Assembly (NCBI GenBank): GCA_019828595.1
Contig: JAHQRK010000006.1
Span: 992,001 to 1,056,000 of the forward strand
Direction: 5' to 3'
Origin: Aphanomyces cochlioides
Lineage: Eukaryota; Oomycota; Saprolegniomycetes; Saprolegniales; Verrucalvaceae
Length of the DNA stretch: 64,000 bases
Shown: positions 34,789 to 45,437 of the stretch, one piece after another
How the letters are laid out: each line of letters opens with the position of its first letter
Position numbering within the stretch: the first letter of the stretch is position 1
The notes under the pieces: model-generated
Database searches by the model: none
What the model saw: the letters and a program-made list of their open reading frames with translations, nothing else
Told to the model about the DNA's origin: nothing
Program-made: the position numbers and the translations under genes

Positions 34789-36276
34789 ATGTCTGCGTCC
34801 GAACAAACCCCTTTGAAGAAGCACGACTCGGATACGAGCGACTTGAAAGAAGAACGTCGCTGCAACGATGTGATCTTTGCTGCGCTGTACCTCGTGGCGT
34901 TTGGCATCGTCTTCACGCTCTTCCTCATGTACGGCCCCGACGTGCTCTCGACGACGGGTGAACAACTTGCCCAAAAGCAACACAAGTTCAAGTATGCCTT
35001 GAACATTTGCGCGTCGATTGCCGGCGGCGCTGTCGTGCTATCGATGGTCTGGACTGGTATCATGTTGTGCCTTGGTGCGTGGTTGATTTGGATCTGCGCT
35101 GGTGTCGCCATCGTTGGCTCGGTGGTTGCTGGCTTCGTCGGTTCCAAGTTCATGAAGGACAACGGCGATAACACCTTCTTCTGGGCCCCTGCTGCCTTGG
35201 GTTCCTTGGTTGCTATACTTCTTACGGTGTACATCTGCTGCATTCGCAAGCGTATTGCCTTTGCCTCGGCGAATCTCCAAATCGCTTGCCGTGCTATCTT
35301 GACGTACCCCGTGACTCTCTTGGTTGCATTTTTCAACACGCTCCTCATCGGTGGCTGGGTTTTGATCTGGGCTGTGGCCACCTACGCTGCGATCAATCAT
35401 GGTGAATACGTCGGTGACGGTGAAAGCTACAACGGTGCCAAGAAGTTCGGCATCGTTGTTGGCCTCTTGCTCATCTTCTTCTGGACCGTTTGCGTCGTGC
35501 GCAACATTGTCCACGTCACGATCTCTGGCACCGTCGCTTCGTGGTGGTTCAACTCGGACAGTAACCGCAAGCCCATGACGACGATGCATGCTTTGTATAA
35601 CGCTGTCGTGCTTTCGTTCGGTTCGATTGCCTTTGGCTCGCTCATTGTGTCGGTGATCCAAACGATCCAAACCATCCTTGCTTTCTTCCGCAACTTGGCC
35701 AAGGAAAGCGAAAATGCCGTCGCTGTCTGCTTGCTCGGCTGCTTGGAATGCCTCATCAAGATGATCTCGGACTTGGTGCAATATTTCAACAAGTACGCCT
35801 ACTCGTACGTTGGCATCTACGGCTTCAGCTTCCTCCGCGCCGGCAAGGAAACCTTCGAACTCTTTGAAAAGATGGGCTGGTCTGCCATTGCCAATGACTC
35901 GCTCATTGACAACGTTTTGTTTGCCGGTTCGATCTTTGTCGGCTTGGCCGGTGCTGCTGCTGGTTATGGCGCTGTCTCGTACGACAAGCAATACAACAAC
36001 CGCTTGTGGACGCAAAACTTGGAAAACCCCACGGCCACGCTCGGCGTTGCTGGTCTTTTGATCGGTTTCTCCATTTGCTACATCGTCATGGCTGTCATCA
36101 ACTCGTCCGTCGCGACCACGTTTGTTTTGTTCGCCGAAGATCCTCACTCGCTCCACCACTCGCACCCTCAAGACTACGAAGACTTGCACAACGCTTGGAA
36201 TGAAATCTACCCTGAAGAATACGCCAAGAACCCTCATGGCACCATGGCTAGCAACCAAGCTATCCAACACGCCTAA
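34789..36276 (+). CDS. Choline transporter-like protein (CTL/SLC44), paralogue 1
   Basis: An intronless 495-residue polytopic membrane protein. After a short cytosolic N-terminus (SDLKEERRCNDV) there are about ten membrane helices. The SLC44 signature region near the C-terminus is NKYAYSYVGIYGFSFL followed by GKETFELFEKMGWSAIANDS and then INSSVATTFVLFAEDP. Predicted to carry choline or related solutes across the plasma membrane or organelle membranes. Third positions are rich in C and G, typical of a highly expressed gene. That also creates a long spurious open frame on the minus strand (35038-36270). The ATG at 34789 matches the start of the paralogue at 58788. The tail carries HSHPQDYEDLHNAWNEIYP, shared with the paralogue. 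Confidence 0.9.
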   Translation: MSASEQTPLKKHDSDTSDLKEERRCNDVIFAALYLVAFGIVFTLFLMYGPDVLSTTGEQLAQKQHKFKYALNICASIAGGAVVLSMVWTGIMLCLGAWLIWICAGVAIVGSVVAGFVGSKFMKDNGDNTFFWAPAALGSLVAILLTVYICCIRKRIAFASANLQIACRAILTYPVTLLVAFFNTLLIGGWVLIWAVATYAAINHGEYVGDGESYNGAKKFGIVVGLLLIFFWTVCVVRNIVHVTISGTVASWWFNSDSNRKPMTTMHALYNAVVLSFGSIAFGSLIVSVIQTIQTILAFFRNLAKESENAVAVCLLGCLECLIKMISDLVQYFNKYAYSYVGIYGFSFLRAGKETFELFEKMGWSAIANDSLIDNVLFAGSIFVGLAGAAAGYGAVSYDKQYNNRLWTQNLENPTATLGVAGLLIGFSICYIVMAVINSSVATTFVLFAEDPHSLHHSHPQDYEDLHNAWNEIYPEEYAKNPHGTMASNQAIQHA

Positions 36277-37472
36277 GCGGTTTTTTTAAATTGTATTGTG
36301 ATTGGAAATCGTAGGACCAGATTGCCTACATTTCGATTTTGACGAATCAAAGTAACTTTTAATTTTAATTGGCTGAATTTGAATTGATTTGATATCTCGC
36401 TGTTGCGCCAAGTTGAAACTTTGCGAGCACCATCCCGGTGAGCAAACACCATGAGCTTGTATCCAGCTCAGACGTAACGTGTACTATTCTAATGCCGAAC
36501 GAATCGCTTTTTAAATGAATTTAATACACTATCACGATTGTGTGTCGCGAATAACGTTACCTGTTTCATGGCAAAGGTATCAGCATTGCTAGATTAGCGT
36601 CAAGCACCTTACTCAGGGGGGTTGCTCAATACTGCGCACACACCTACAACAAAGGTGGAGCTACGGTATCCTATGTAATGTTTGGTTATTTAGTTATTGA
36701 GGAATGTTAAGGTCGGAAGCGAGATACGACAAGTGTCGTTTGTTTGAGGGTATCAAGACCATGATCGTATATTCAAGTCTTTCTCTCTATATCGAGCTTC
36801 AGCTGTCGCCTAAAGCTTCTTGCGACTTCGCATTACATAAGTAGAAAGTGCGCATGCATGCCGTGCCGCTCTTACCGGCTCGTGATCTTTTGTGCACGCT
36901 CAAAACACTCGATAGATGATACCAACAACATGATTGGTCAATATAAAGAGATTTATAGATGTATGATTGGTCAATGAAACGTAGGAATTTCGGTCCTACA
37001 ATTTGGCAAAAATTTCAGTCAAAACGAAATTCATACTTTAATCAAGTTAATGTGTGAGGTATTTTTTCGAAAAAATGGAAAATATCAGAATATTGTTCCT
37101 ACGATTCGTCAAAATATCAAATATAACTCCTACATTTTCCGACTTACGACGTAGAATGAACAATTCATTGGTCTTCGTTGAACGGAGTCTTCTCGACGAT
37201 ATTGAATCCTCAGTCCACTTGCGAGCAGCAGTGAATGGGACTCGCATCCATCGATTCGTGGTAGCTCAGTCGGTCTTTTTCCTTGTGCGATTGCACAAAG
37301 TACTGGGAATTTCTGTCTGACAAGGTCATGAAAGTTTTGGTTGGAGAGTGCGAGACAAAATCGTCTGGAGCAACATGTCAACGGTAATAAAGGAGCTGAC
37401 TGAGACGAAGGTAAGAGCTGTCTATTGTACTTTCCCCTTGGGTTGACCTCCATCACATTCTCTAACGCAACT
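36277..37472. other. Intergenic, no gene
   Basis: About 1.2 kb downstream of the first choline-transporter gene; AT-rich around 36920-37140. Open frames are short and unrecognised. Confidence 0.5.
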
Positions 37473-37602
37473 CCTGTAGTTGTCGGTGGCCGAGTTTTGC
37501 CGTAAGCTTTGGCCACAAATGCTGCAAGCAGCCATGGCGGTGATGGCGAAAGCTACATCAGTGCCAAGGAATTGGGTATAATCGCCCACCTCTTGATCAT
37601 CC
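37473..37602 (+). pseudogene. Fragment of a choline-transporter-like gene
   Basis: Aligns by eye to 35337-35479 of the gene 2 kb upstream: the pieces TCGGTGGC, GTTTTG, GTGGCCAC/TTGGCCAC, GGTGATGGCGAAAGCTAC, GTGCCAAG and CTCTTGATCATC appear in the same order. The translated trace DGESYISAKELGI compares with DGESYNGAKKFGI in the intact gene. There is a small internal gap, and no other part of the gene was recognised nearby. It is a relic of an old duplication. Confidence 0.7.
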
Positions 37603-38082
37603 TCGACTGTACACGGTGTACTGTACCTGGATGGACCCTCTTGTCTTGTCAACGTGAGGTTTCTGAGTAGATAGTTTGACCTTACCAGTCTCAAAGGGCT
37701 CTGCACGAACTCGGAGCACTCAAGATGACTTATCCATGCTAGTTATCTGCTCGCAGCGTTCGATAAATTCGATGGCAATAGCAGCAAGAAGGGCCATGGG
37801 GCGTCGTCAGAAGATTGTCTGGACTGACAGAAAGTCCAGCCTTTTGATGCCAGTTATCTCAAATGACGCCACTCGAGTTTCAATCTCTTCATGGCAAATC
37901 TTCGTCCTCATTGCGGCTTGCCTCGTTGACGATATTGTGCATCCAACATAAGGATGATATTGCCAAGACCGCACAGAGCCCACAGCATGTTGCGCTCTTC
38001 ATTTCCACATGATCCATCTGCGTTTCTGATATGTCAACGTGGACATTTGGAACTTGTGAAATTATTTATCGTGCAGTTCAGG
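37603..38082. other. Intergenic, no gene
   Basis: About 480 bp without recognisable coding sequence. It could include more, unrecognisable, remains of the choline-transporter duplicate. Confidence 0.4.
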
Positions 38083-38619
38083 TCAAGCTGAAATGGAAAT
38101 TATATCCACAGATCGACGACGACCGGCTTGACTAGCTATATCCAGTGCTCCTCTGCGCCTCGAGCCAGTAGAGGCAGTCAATTCTCGTCCATGTGCCGAG
38201 CAAAAACCTTGGATGCGGGCAAAGTTTGGGCAGGTGGCAATCTTGCATCGAGTGCCGCCTCCATGGACTCGACATAAGCCTCCAGTCTGTGATGGCGTTT
38301 GACATCCAGCGACGACGCATTTACGCCCACCGCCGTGACGACTGCAGAGACCTCTGTTTCGAGCGTAGGAAGTGCATCCCATGGAGCGACACTGCAAACT
38401 TCGACTCATGGCTTTTTCAGTCTTCATGGTAGGCAGAGTCACAAGCTTCTGTCGCAGGAGCGGCCATGGCATTGAGAGTGGATTCGTGGGCGATGCAATG
38501 GGTGTTTGAGCAGGCATGAGGCGCGAATGAACAAGACAACACAAGTCTTGCTTGGCGAAGCGCGGACAGCCAAGAACGACGCAAAGGAGCATCGGTGAAG
38601 ACATGTAGGAACGAGACAT
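38083..38619 (-). CDS. Four-finger CX4CX9CX2H zinc-finger protein, copy 1 (WRKY19-like)
   Basis: An intact 178-residue member of the oomycete family often annotated as 'WRKY transcription factor 19-like', although no WRKY domain is present. Four tandem fingers of pattern C-x4-C-x9-C-x2-H are seen: CVVLGCPRFAKQDLCCLVH, CRSMGCTSYARNRGLCSRH, CVVAGCQTPSQTGGLCRVH and CKIATCPNFARIQGFCSAH. Between fingers 2, 3 and 4 lies the linker HGGG. The C-terminus is Arg-rich (GSRRRGALDI), consistent with a nuclear protein. The ATG 38619 precedes finger 1 closely. The frame is open upstream to 38946 without an ATG before finger 1 other than this and one six codons on, so a 5' exon is possible. It is the only copy on the minus strand. 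The target is unknown: DNA, RNA or protein. Confidence 0.75.
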   Translation of the reverse strand: MSRSYMSSPMLLCVVLGCPRFAKQDLCCLVHSRLMPAQTPIASPTNPLSMPWPLLRQKLVTLPTMKTEKAMSRSLQCRSMGCTSYARNRGLCSRHGGGRKCVVAGCQTPSQTGGLCRVHGGGTRCKIATCPNFARIQGFCSAHGRELTASTGSRRRGALDIASQAGRRRSVDIISISA

Positions 38620-40909
38620 CTTTCCAACTTGGCAGATGGGGAAATCGATAGTGAGATCCGCAATTGGGTAAGGAGCATCGTCGCGGGTGACGTTTCGAAT
38701 ACTTTTCAGTGCAGAGTTGCGTACAGTCTGATGAGATGGGCGAGACACCTGTGAATCGCATTTTAGATGGCATGCGATCGTCCTTTGTAGTTGTAGGCTC
38801 GCAATCTTGGCAATGAACAGGCCACGAGAAGTCACGATGCGAGACTTCAAAGCCTTGGAAGAATCCAAAACAGAGTCGAGGAACTCGATCAAGAGGGTGA
38901 TAGTCTCCACTGGCGAAATCGCACAGTGTACTCGATAAATTTGCAACCAGCGTCATGATTCATGTCGTTGGTCTCTTCGACAAAAACAAGGATATGTCAA
39001 TGCCAATGCTCGCCATACTCACCCCCCCTTCGATCAATTGCACCAGCGAGAACTTTCAACTTTTCTTGACCTCAATCTCCATGAGCCAAAGACTAAAGAG
39101 AGGCACAGCATTGACCCCGGAGCTCCATTAGTTCACTGGGGTAAGTGCAGAAGGTCGTCCGAATGCGGTGTAACGACTGCACCAAGTTCATCACTGGGAC
39201 TTCCCCCACCATGAAACCTTCAATCCGGTCTCCCCCTGGATAGAAAGAGGTCATTATGTTGTCGGTAGGAGGACTGCAAGTTGGCAAACACTGGAAGCCA
39301 CGACTGGTGTAGGGGCTCTGTTATTCTTGAAAGTTTGAGAGATGAATAGAACCCCAAATTGTTCCAAATTTGCAGGTACGCAATCATGAAGCTCAATTTG
39401 CTTCCTGGCGAGAAATCAACATGGTGAGGCACAGGCCAGTTCACGCGAGATGACGCTACAAGTGATGAAACTGCATCGACTGAGCTACTGACGTAAGTGT
39501 TCATCTCAACTACGCCTACATTCCAGACGCCTCAAATGCCTAGCTCGACATGATCCATGTGCGTTTCATTACCTGCAAGTGAGGACTCGTTGACATTGGC
39601 GGAATGCTGGCCTTGGGCGTCAATGCTCGAGTGTTGGAATGGACTCGAAGCTAGTAATGGCGAGATCCCACATTGCAAAGTCCGGAACTATCTCATCACA
39701 CGTTAGCCCTCATCCCGTCGATGGAGTTAGCTTGATCCATCACGTCTTTAGGCAGCTAACTACAGAGTTTTTCACGCTTCAAAGAGGTGATTGAAGAGAC
39801 TCGTGCTGATCTCTCTCAATCCGTGCAAATTATCCACGACGAATCTTGCGAGAGACATATTTTCATGTCGTGGCACCTCTACTCCTCCCCGCCTCTCGTC
39901 ATAATTCCTTTCGCCAGTCCTAGTGAATGCTCAACACAGCCGCTATCCCAATCTAATCCCAGTGGACCGAGCGTTGTGTCTCTCAGAGAGCTTGTGAACT
40001 AAGTCGTGGCTCCATGGTTAGTGTCTTGTGGGTTGGGAATGATACAAAATGCATTGACCGCATTAGTGGCCACCGAGTCTATCACGATCAGGGCATTGCT
40101 CCTGTTCCAGGACGATTGAGCTCACTGAAAGACTGCGTCTTATAGCCCGACGCCAGAAGGTTTTGAAAGATACACGAGCACCTCTCAACTCGTTTGGTTT
40201 AAAAGATCAGGGACACCTGTGCGGGGACATCTACAGTGCAGTAACTTCGTAGACTGAAGCGTGTCATCCAGGCCAGATGGTTGGGATTACTTGCGACAGT
40301 GGATCTCGTCACAACCACGTGCGACTAAACAAAACCATTACGAAAAGAATTGAGAGGCAGCAAGCCTTTCTTCTATTCCTTTGTTGAAAGCTCATGACTG
40401 CCTACCTACTGGGGGATAAGCCACTGCATGCTCAAGAGAGAGAGGGGAGAGATCCCACCAACGAAATGTCAGCGTAGCCGACGAAACGTCATGTATCTCT
40501 CCTCATATCGCAGGATGAAGAGCGAGGAGAAACTCGCGTCTTTGTGAGCTTGAAGCGGGCGATGGGTCCAACCCCGTGGTGTCGTGTCGCCGTCCAAAAA
40601 TCTCATGAACGAGAATTGCTTACATGTATTTTGACAACTTCCACTTCAGGTGCAGCTATCGCAGGCATGAAACTTCAGCGTGCTGAACCCAACCTGTCAA
40701 AATCACGAATACGCCATCACCTTGTTAACGAACATTACGACAACGACGAGAGTTGCGAGTAAAGTAGTCGGGCTAGCCCATTGCAACCTTGGGTTTCCCA
40801 AGAAATACCGACCAGATTGCAGTTGCGAGCCCATTGAGAGGGACGACGTCTTGCGATTTCTGCAATGTCGATGGCTTGACTGTAGTTTGATTTTATCGTG
40901 CATGAGCAG
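38620..40909. other. Gene-poor stretch
   Basis: About 2.3 kb. Only short open frames, none recognised, and no clear repeats. The part 38620-38956 continues in frame with zinc-finger copy 1 and may include its 5' exon. Confidence 0.5.
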
Positions 40910-41223
40910 CAGCGTGACGTAAGCGCGTGAGTCGTCAAGGATATGCAAGGGGTTTCATATTTCATCGATGGAATCTCGTCCACATTGCCCAATAGACATT
41001 TCAACCGTGTGACATAATCTATCCGATCTACGATCCACGCTCTTGGCCAGCCGTGGAGCCTTTCGCTCGACAATCAGTTGCGTTTGCGCTGTCGATCGGT
41101 CGCAGACGTGAGCTCTGCACCACCAGCCAGTGCACGAAGTTCGAAGAGATCGACCAAACACTGATCAGGTTGTCGACAGGTCGACAGGAATGTTCACTTC
41201 TCAATTTTTCGCGCAGAGACAAC
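40910..41223 (+). repeat. Duplicated upstream segment, copy at zinc-finger gene 2
   Basis: Similar to 44580-44909 in front of zinc-finger copy 3: shared blocks include GTGACGTA, TCGTCAAGG, TATGCAA, AATAGACATTTCAA (40991 and 44660) and CTGTCGACAGG-like sequence just before the gene. A weaker match, ATAGACATTT...GTGAAA, lies at 49356 before copy 4. This shows that the flank was duplicated together with the gene. Confidence 0.65.
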
Positions 41224-41754
41224 ATGCACAGCCATCACATTCACAGTGATCGCCGGAGCCATCGGCACCATCATGCCATCTCTCAGCCCACGTATTGCCA
41301 AACTCCAGGCTGTCCTCGATTTGCCAAGGAATCGTCGCTCTGTCTGCTCCATTTTCGCCAGCAACAAAACGACCATCGAAGCGCCCCTTTCACACCCATG
41401 AACCAAAGCATCACTGCACTCACAGCAGCGCAAACCACGATCGATCCCTCACGACACACGCCGTCGTTTGACGCCTCAGGGTCGATGAGCCGCAATGCCC
41501 GATGTCGGTTCTATGGCTGTTCCTCCTATGCACGGAACGGCGGTCTATGCTCTCGCCACGGCGGTGGTCGCAAATGCGTCATGGCCAACTGCACAACTCC
41601 ATCACAGACTGGCGGGCTCTGCCGGATTCATGGCGGTGGCTCACGGTGCAAAATTGAAGGCTGCTCAAAATTCGCTCGCGTCCGAGGGCTCTGTTCGTCG
41701 CACGCCAGACTAGTACCTGCCACAGTCCCCCGATCAAAGGCGATCAATGCTTAG
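41224..41754 (+). CDS. Four-finger CX4CX9CX2H zinc-finger protein, copy 2 (WRKY19-like)
   Basis: An intact, single-exon protein of 176 residues. The His-rich start MHSHHIHSDRRSHRHHH is followed by finger 1 CQTPGCPRFAKESSLCLLH. A low-complexity spacer of about 45 residues comes next, then three fingers in a row: CRFYGCSSYARNGGLCSRH, CVMANCTTPSQTGGLCRIH and CKIEGCSKFARVRGLCSSH, joined by HGGGRK and HGGGSR. This is the best reference copy in the window. The start ATG 41224 aligns with the ATG of copy 4 (49598) and with ATA in copy 3 (44910). Function unproved; a nucleic-acid or protein-binding regulator is likely. Confidence 0.82.
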   Translation: MHSHHIHSDRRSHRHHHAISQPTYCQTPGCPRFAKESSLCLLHFRQQQNDHRSAPFTPMNQSITALTAAQTTIDPSRHTPSFDASGSMSRNARCRFYGCSSYARNGGLCSRHGGGRKCVMANCTTPSQTGGLCRIHGGGSRCKIEGCSKFARVRGLCSSHARLVPATVPRSKAINA

Positions 41755-42395
41755 GACATATAAATTTGAACTTTATCGTGTACATGTATGCAAGTAGACA
41801 TGATGGATGGCAAACCCACGCTGTCGACGTTGACCAGTGCTACTGTAAATCGCCAAGCTCACGCTGCGAGAACTCTTGCGTTGACTTAGAGGCGGAGCGA
41901 GCAGACTCGATTTGTATCCCGATTGAAATGCGTCTACTCAACGCCAAGATTTGCTGCTACCAGCCTCGTCTTGGTCTCGAATCTCGATCGTCACGTTTGT
42001 CTACTGTCAGGACCACGTGCACGTCGTGATAACACAGGAATCCCACATTAGAACTCGTTGGATTGATCAAAGGATCAAATGCCCGACAGCTCACAACGCA
42101 CTCAAGGAAACACTCGAACGAGGACCTCCTTGAAATCACTCACGAGATATCTTGGATGGATCATGTCAAGCTCCTGGCTCGAAGTAAAGAGTTGAGGTTT
42201 CATCGCGGAACGTCACAAGAGAGGAAACCACACACTCGTCAAACTACGTGGGGTATCTATCTCTTACGTTGATTGCAGGCTTTCTCCGTGATGGAAGCAA
42301 GTCACGCCTGACGAGAGTTAGTGATGCGTCGCTCGTGTCGATTCGAGTGGGGCTAGGATTTCACGGGAGCTACAAAGATCTAAAGAGGATCGCAT
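41755..42395. other. Intergenic, no gene
   Basis: About 640 bp between zinc-finger copy 2 and the MITE-like element; nothing recognised. Confidence 0.5.
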
Positions 42396-42403
42396 ACCAC
42401 AAC

Positions 42404-42867
42404 GGAAGAATCCTTTACAGGTCAATTTTGGGTCAGGGTGACGGGTGCAGGTCACAGGTTTTTTACTGGTTTTTCTCATGGTTTTATTCGACTTTCTGAT
42501 CAGATTTTAGGTTTTTCTCATTCGAGCAGCAATTGCGAAGCCTTAAACTCCGCGGACGACGTCAGACATCCGCCCAGAAAATTGCGCTCACCGCAGCGAA
42601 GCGGAGGTCGAGTGAAAAAATTTTTGCAGGCGGATGACTCGGAGGAGGGAGCCCCCAACGTGCACCAAAAAGGGGTTTCTTTATATTTTCTCTCATCGGG
42701 TAAGGCGGCAGGTAGGCCGTAAGGCCGTGCCGCCACCCTGATGAGGCCTGCTAGAGAATGACAAAGTTTGGCGCTTTAACTCTTCCTGGTGAAGGAGATA
42801 TCTTCAATTTTGTAGTGTGACCCAAAAGTGTGACCTGACCCGGATATGACCTGTTTCGGACACTACC
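42404..42867 (+). mobile_element. MITE-like element, longer copy B
   Basis: A 464-bp non-coding element homologous to 9818-10152 along its whole length, but with about 125 bp more in the centre (about 42590-42730, including GCAGCGAAGCGGAGG and a GGCAGGTAGGCCGTAAGGCC stretch). Imperfect terminal inverted repeats of about 21 bp share ACAGGTCA. An 8-bp flanking near-duplication is seen: ACCACAAC (42396-42403) and GGCACAAC (42868-42875), six of eight alike. No coding capacity, so it would depend on a transposase elsewhere. Confidence 0.75.
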
Positions 42868-42875
42868 GGCACAAC

Positions 42876-44579
42876 CGCAATGACAGTGCTGATACAAGTT
42901 GAAGGGGTGGTTTTGCTTGATTGAAGAGCGATCGAGTCGATGAAGCACAACAAGAGAGTCTGCTTCGGAAAGAGTCAATCGAGTGGGGAACGATCTGTTG
43001 ACCCAGAGATTGATCCATTGTGCGCCTCAAGATTTACAACTTCACGATGAGATCGGTCGACTCTGCAACGATTCTGAACTTGTTTCGACATTTTCTCGTT
43101 CGTGAATAGATGACGTGGCGCTTGAATACATGATTGAACAAGCATACATGGTGGAAGAGCTTCATTGAGACCACACACTGGTGATGCAAAGCGAAAAGAC
43201 CAACTACTGTACTCCGCTGTGGTCTTCATCGTGTGTGACCTCCAACAAGTGTGACTTTGTATGAAATCTGGGCGAGTCACTTACAAGAGGACATGCGCCA
43301 GAGGAGATGCCACGTCAGATCCATCACACTGCTTGTCTGTACTGCTTGCTCGCACGATTTATCGTTGTTGCCATCGAAATCAAGCGCATCTCGTCATATC
43401 CTCCTTTGAGGTCGCTTTGCCACGACGGGAGATCCATGTCATATTAATTCTATCGTGGCCTTTGCGAGACATCACGTCAAGCGACTGAGCGCATACATGA
43501 CGATTGCAATCAAGTATTCCGGGACTGCCATCACATGAGGGCCAAAGGTAGAGTTAGGATTGTGCTTTGAGAGGGTGAATATTCTCCGTCATTGGAGTGT
43601 CTTTGTTCTCTCATCACGAGTTGTCAGATGAAGATGGAATCAACGTCACAGAGTCACGACCACGTCTCCTTCCTGCTCAGTCTATAGCACATATCGATGG
43701 CGTTCTTCGTATCCACCCAAGCGTGCCCATGCTCCATGATATCCATCGAACTCTCGACAAAAGACCTCAAGTCCACAACGATCTTTCAAGATCGTGCGTC
43801 GCTGGTCTTGTATCCGACCTGTGTCATTTTTCGTAGCTTTTTCGTACAAAAGACTCGAAATGAGTCATGTCGAGATCTCCTGCCGACGAGAACAACTCGC
43901 TGGAAACGACCAAACGACGACAGAGCGTGACTTATGAAGCCAGCCAAAGACGCAGAGTACATATCATTCCTCTGGCGCAATGCCATGTTGTCCATTGACA
44001 TACACGATTGAAACGTGAGCTCCAGTGGATCTGTGGGAATGACAGGGGGAACAGGGCAGGCGTGTGATCGCATTTCTTCTTTATTGTAGTCGGATAGCAG
44101 TTTGAGCGTCAATTTTGAAGCCGATAGAGCGCTTGATTACGTGGGAAGAAGGTGAGCTCTTGATTGCGTGAAAAGAAGATTTTCCTTCAGCAGTCTTTAG
44201 AATCAAACAAGAGGCGAGGGAGATCATGACGGCCGTAACAGTTTGCGCCTCCGCTGGCAAAACTCGCCGAATTCGGACGCCATCTCGGTCGATGAACTCA
44301 TTCCACAGAATCTCACGCCGATGCTCGTCTTCAGTAGCTCACTGAACGCATTTGGAGTCTCCAGCCAGCAGATCCAACTTGTAGACGTCTCCACGGGTTA
44401 CGCTACCACCTCGGCCACTCAATCAAGGCATTGCCCTCGTCGCCATGATGTGGCCATAGCGGCTAGATTGCGTGTGGGGCATCAACAGAGACCGCGAAAC
44501 CTGTCGCTATGCAGCTTCGCGATGGTCCACCGAGCTGGCATATACACGCTTGTGGTGTGCGTCGTGACAACGCTACGAC
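42876..44579. other. Gene-poor stretch
   Basis: About 1.7 kb with small open frames on both strands (the longest about 120 codons at 44243-44608). None is recognised and none has a clear gene structure. Confidence 0.45.
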
Positions 44580-44909
44580 CGTCGCTGAGGAGTGACGTAG
44601 GCGAGTGATTCGTCAAGGTTATGCAAAAAGGCTTCATCCATCATATCTCGCCGACATTCCAATAGACATTTCAAAGTTGTGAAATTAACTACCCTCCACT
44701 CGAGTCGTTGGAGACACTCCCTACAAGCTGCGAGGGGTGCATCCGACTCATGCAATCCTCGTCACCGTCGTCTCGCGCGGTGGAAATGATGGTATGTGCA
44801 CTTTTCTGCAGCCATCGCTCGACGCGAATTTCGAAGAGATCCTCCACTCTGATCAAACTGTCAACAGGACGACAAGATTGCAGTCTTCAATTTCACAAGC
44901 CAAGACAAG
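44580..44909 (+). repeat. Duplicated upstream segment, copy at zinc-finger gene 3
   Basis: Partner of 40910-41223; see that entry. The similarity runs into the gene without a break. Confidence 0.65.
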
Positions 44910-45437
44910 ATACACAGAAGCCACTGTCATGTTCATGACGATCGACGGATCTGTCGTCACCATTACGCTGTCCATTTTGTATCTGGTTGCCAAGTGCCAG
45001 GCTGTACTCGGTTCGCAAAGGAAGCGACTCTGTGTCTCGTCCATTTTCGCCAGCAACAACGCTTCCAAGACATGGTATTCACGCCAGTCACCGAGTACTC
45101 GACGGAGCTTCCAACCGTGCAAGGAACTCCAACGCGACGACTTGGTTCTCTGACCGAAGGCTTGAACGGATCAAGCCGCAATGCGCGGTGTCGGTTCTTC
45201 GGCTGCTCGTCGTATGCGCGCAACGGCGGTCTTTGTACTCGCCACGGCGGTGGCCGCAAATGCGTCATGGAGAATTGCAAGACTCCCTCGCAGACTGGTG
45301 GGCTCTGCCGCATCCATGGCGGTGGATCTCGATGCAGAACAGAAGGCTGCACAAAATTTGCAAGATTTCGAGGGCTCTGCTCTGTGCACATCAAGCTCAC
45401 GACTGTCAAAACCACGACACAGCCAACATGCAATTGA
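44910..45437 (+). pseudogene. Four-finger zinc-finger gene, copy 3, start codon lost
   Basis: The reading frame is open through all four fingers: CQVPGCTRFAKEATLCLVH, CRFFGCSSYARNGGLCTRH, CVMENCKTPSQTGGLCRIH and CRTEGCTKFARFRGLCSVH. The codon aligned with the ATG of copies 2 and 4 is ATA (44910-44912). Going upstream in this frame there is no ATG before a TGA stop near 44855. The first in-frame ATG downstream, at about 45074, lies after finger 1. So either translation yields a three-finger protein, or a 5' exon supplies the start, or this is a young pseudogene. The stop TGA is at 45435-45437. Confidence 0.7.

Noticed and set aside
35038..36270. A 410-codon open frame on the minus strand inside choline-transporter-like gene 1
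   Set aside because: It is the shadow of a strongly codon-biased gene: C/G-rich third positions leave few stop codons in the antisense frame. The sense frame has clear family motifs and a paralogue, while the antisense peptide is a low-complexity Asp/Val/Glu/Arg mix.
37255..37300. tRNA-like A-box (GTAGCTCAGTCGGT)
   Set aside because: No GGTTCGANTCC-type B-box at the right distance and no cloverleaf could be folded.
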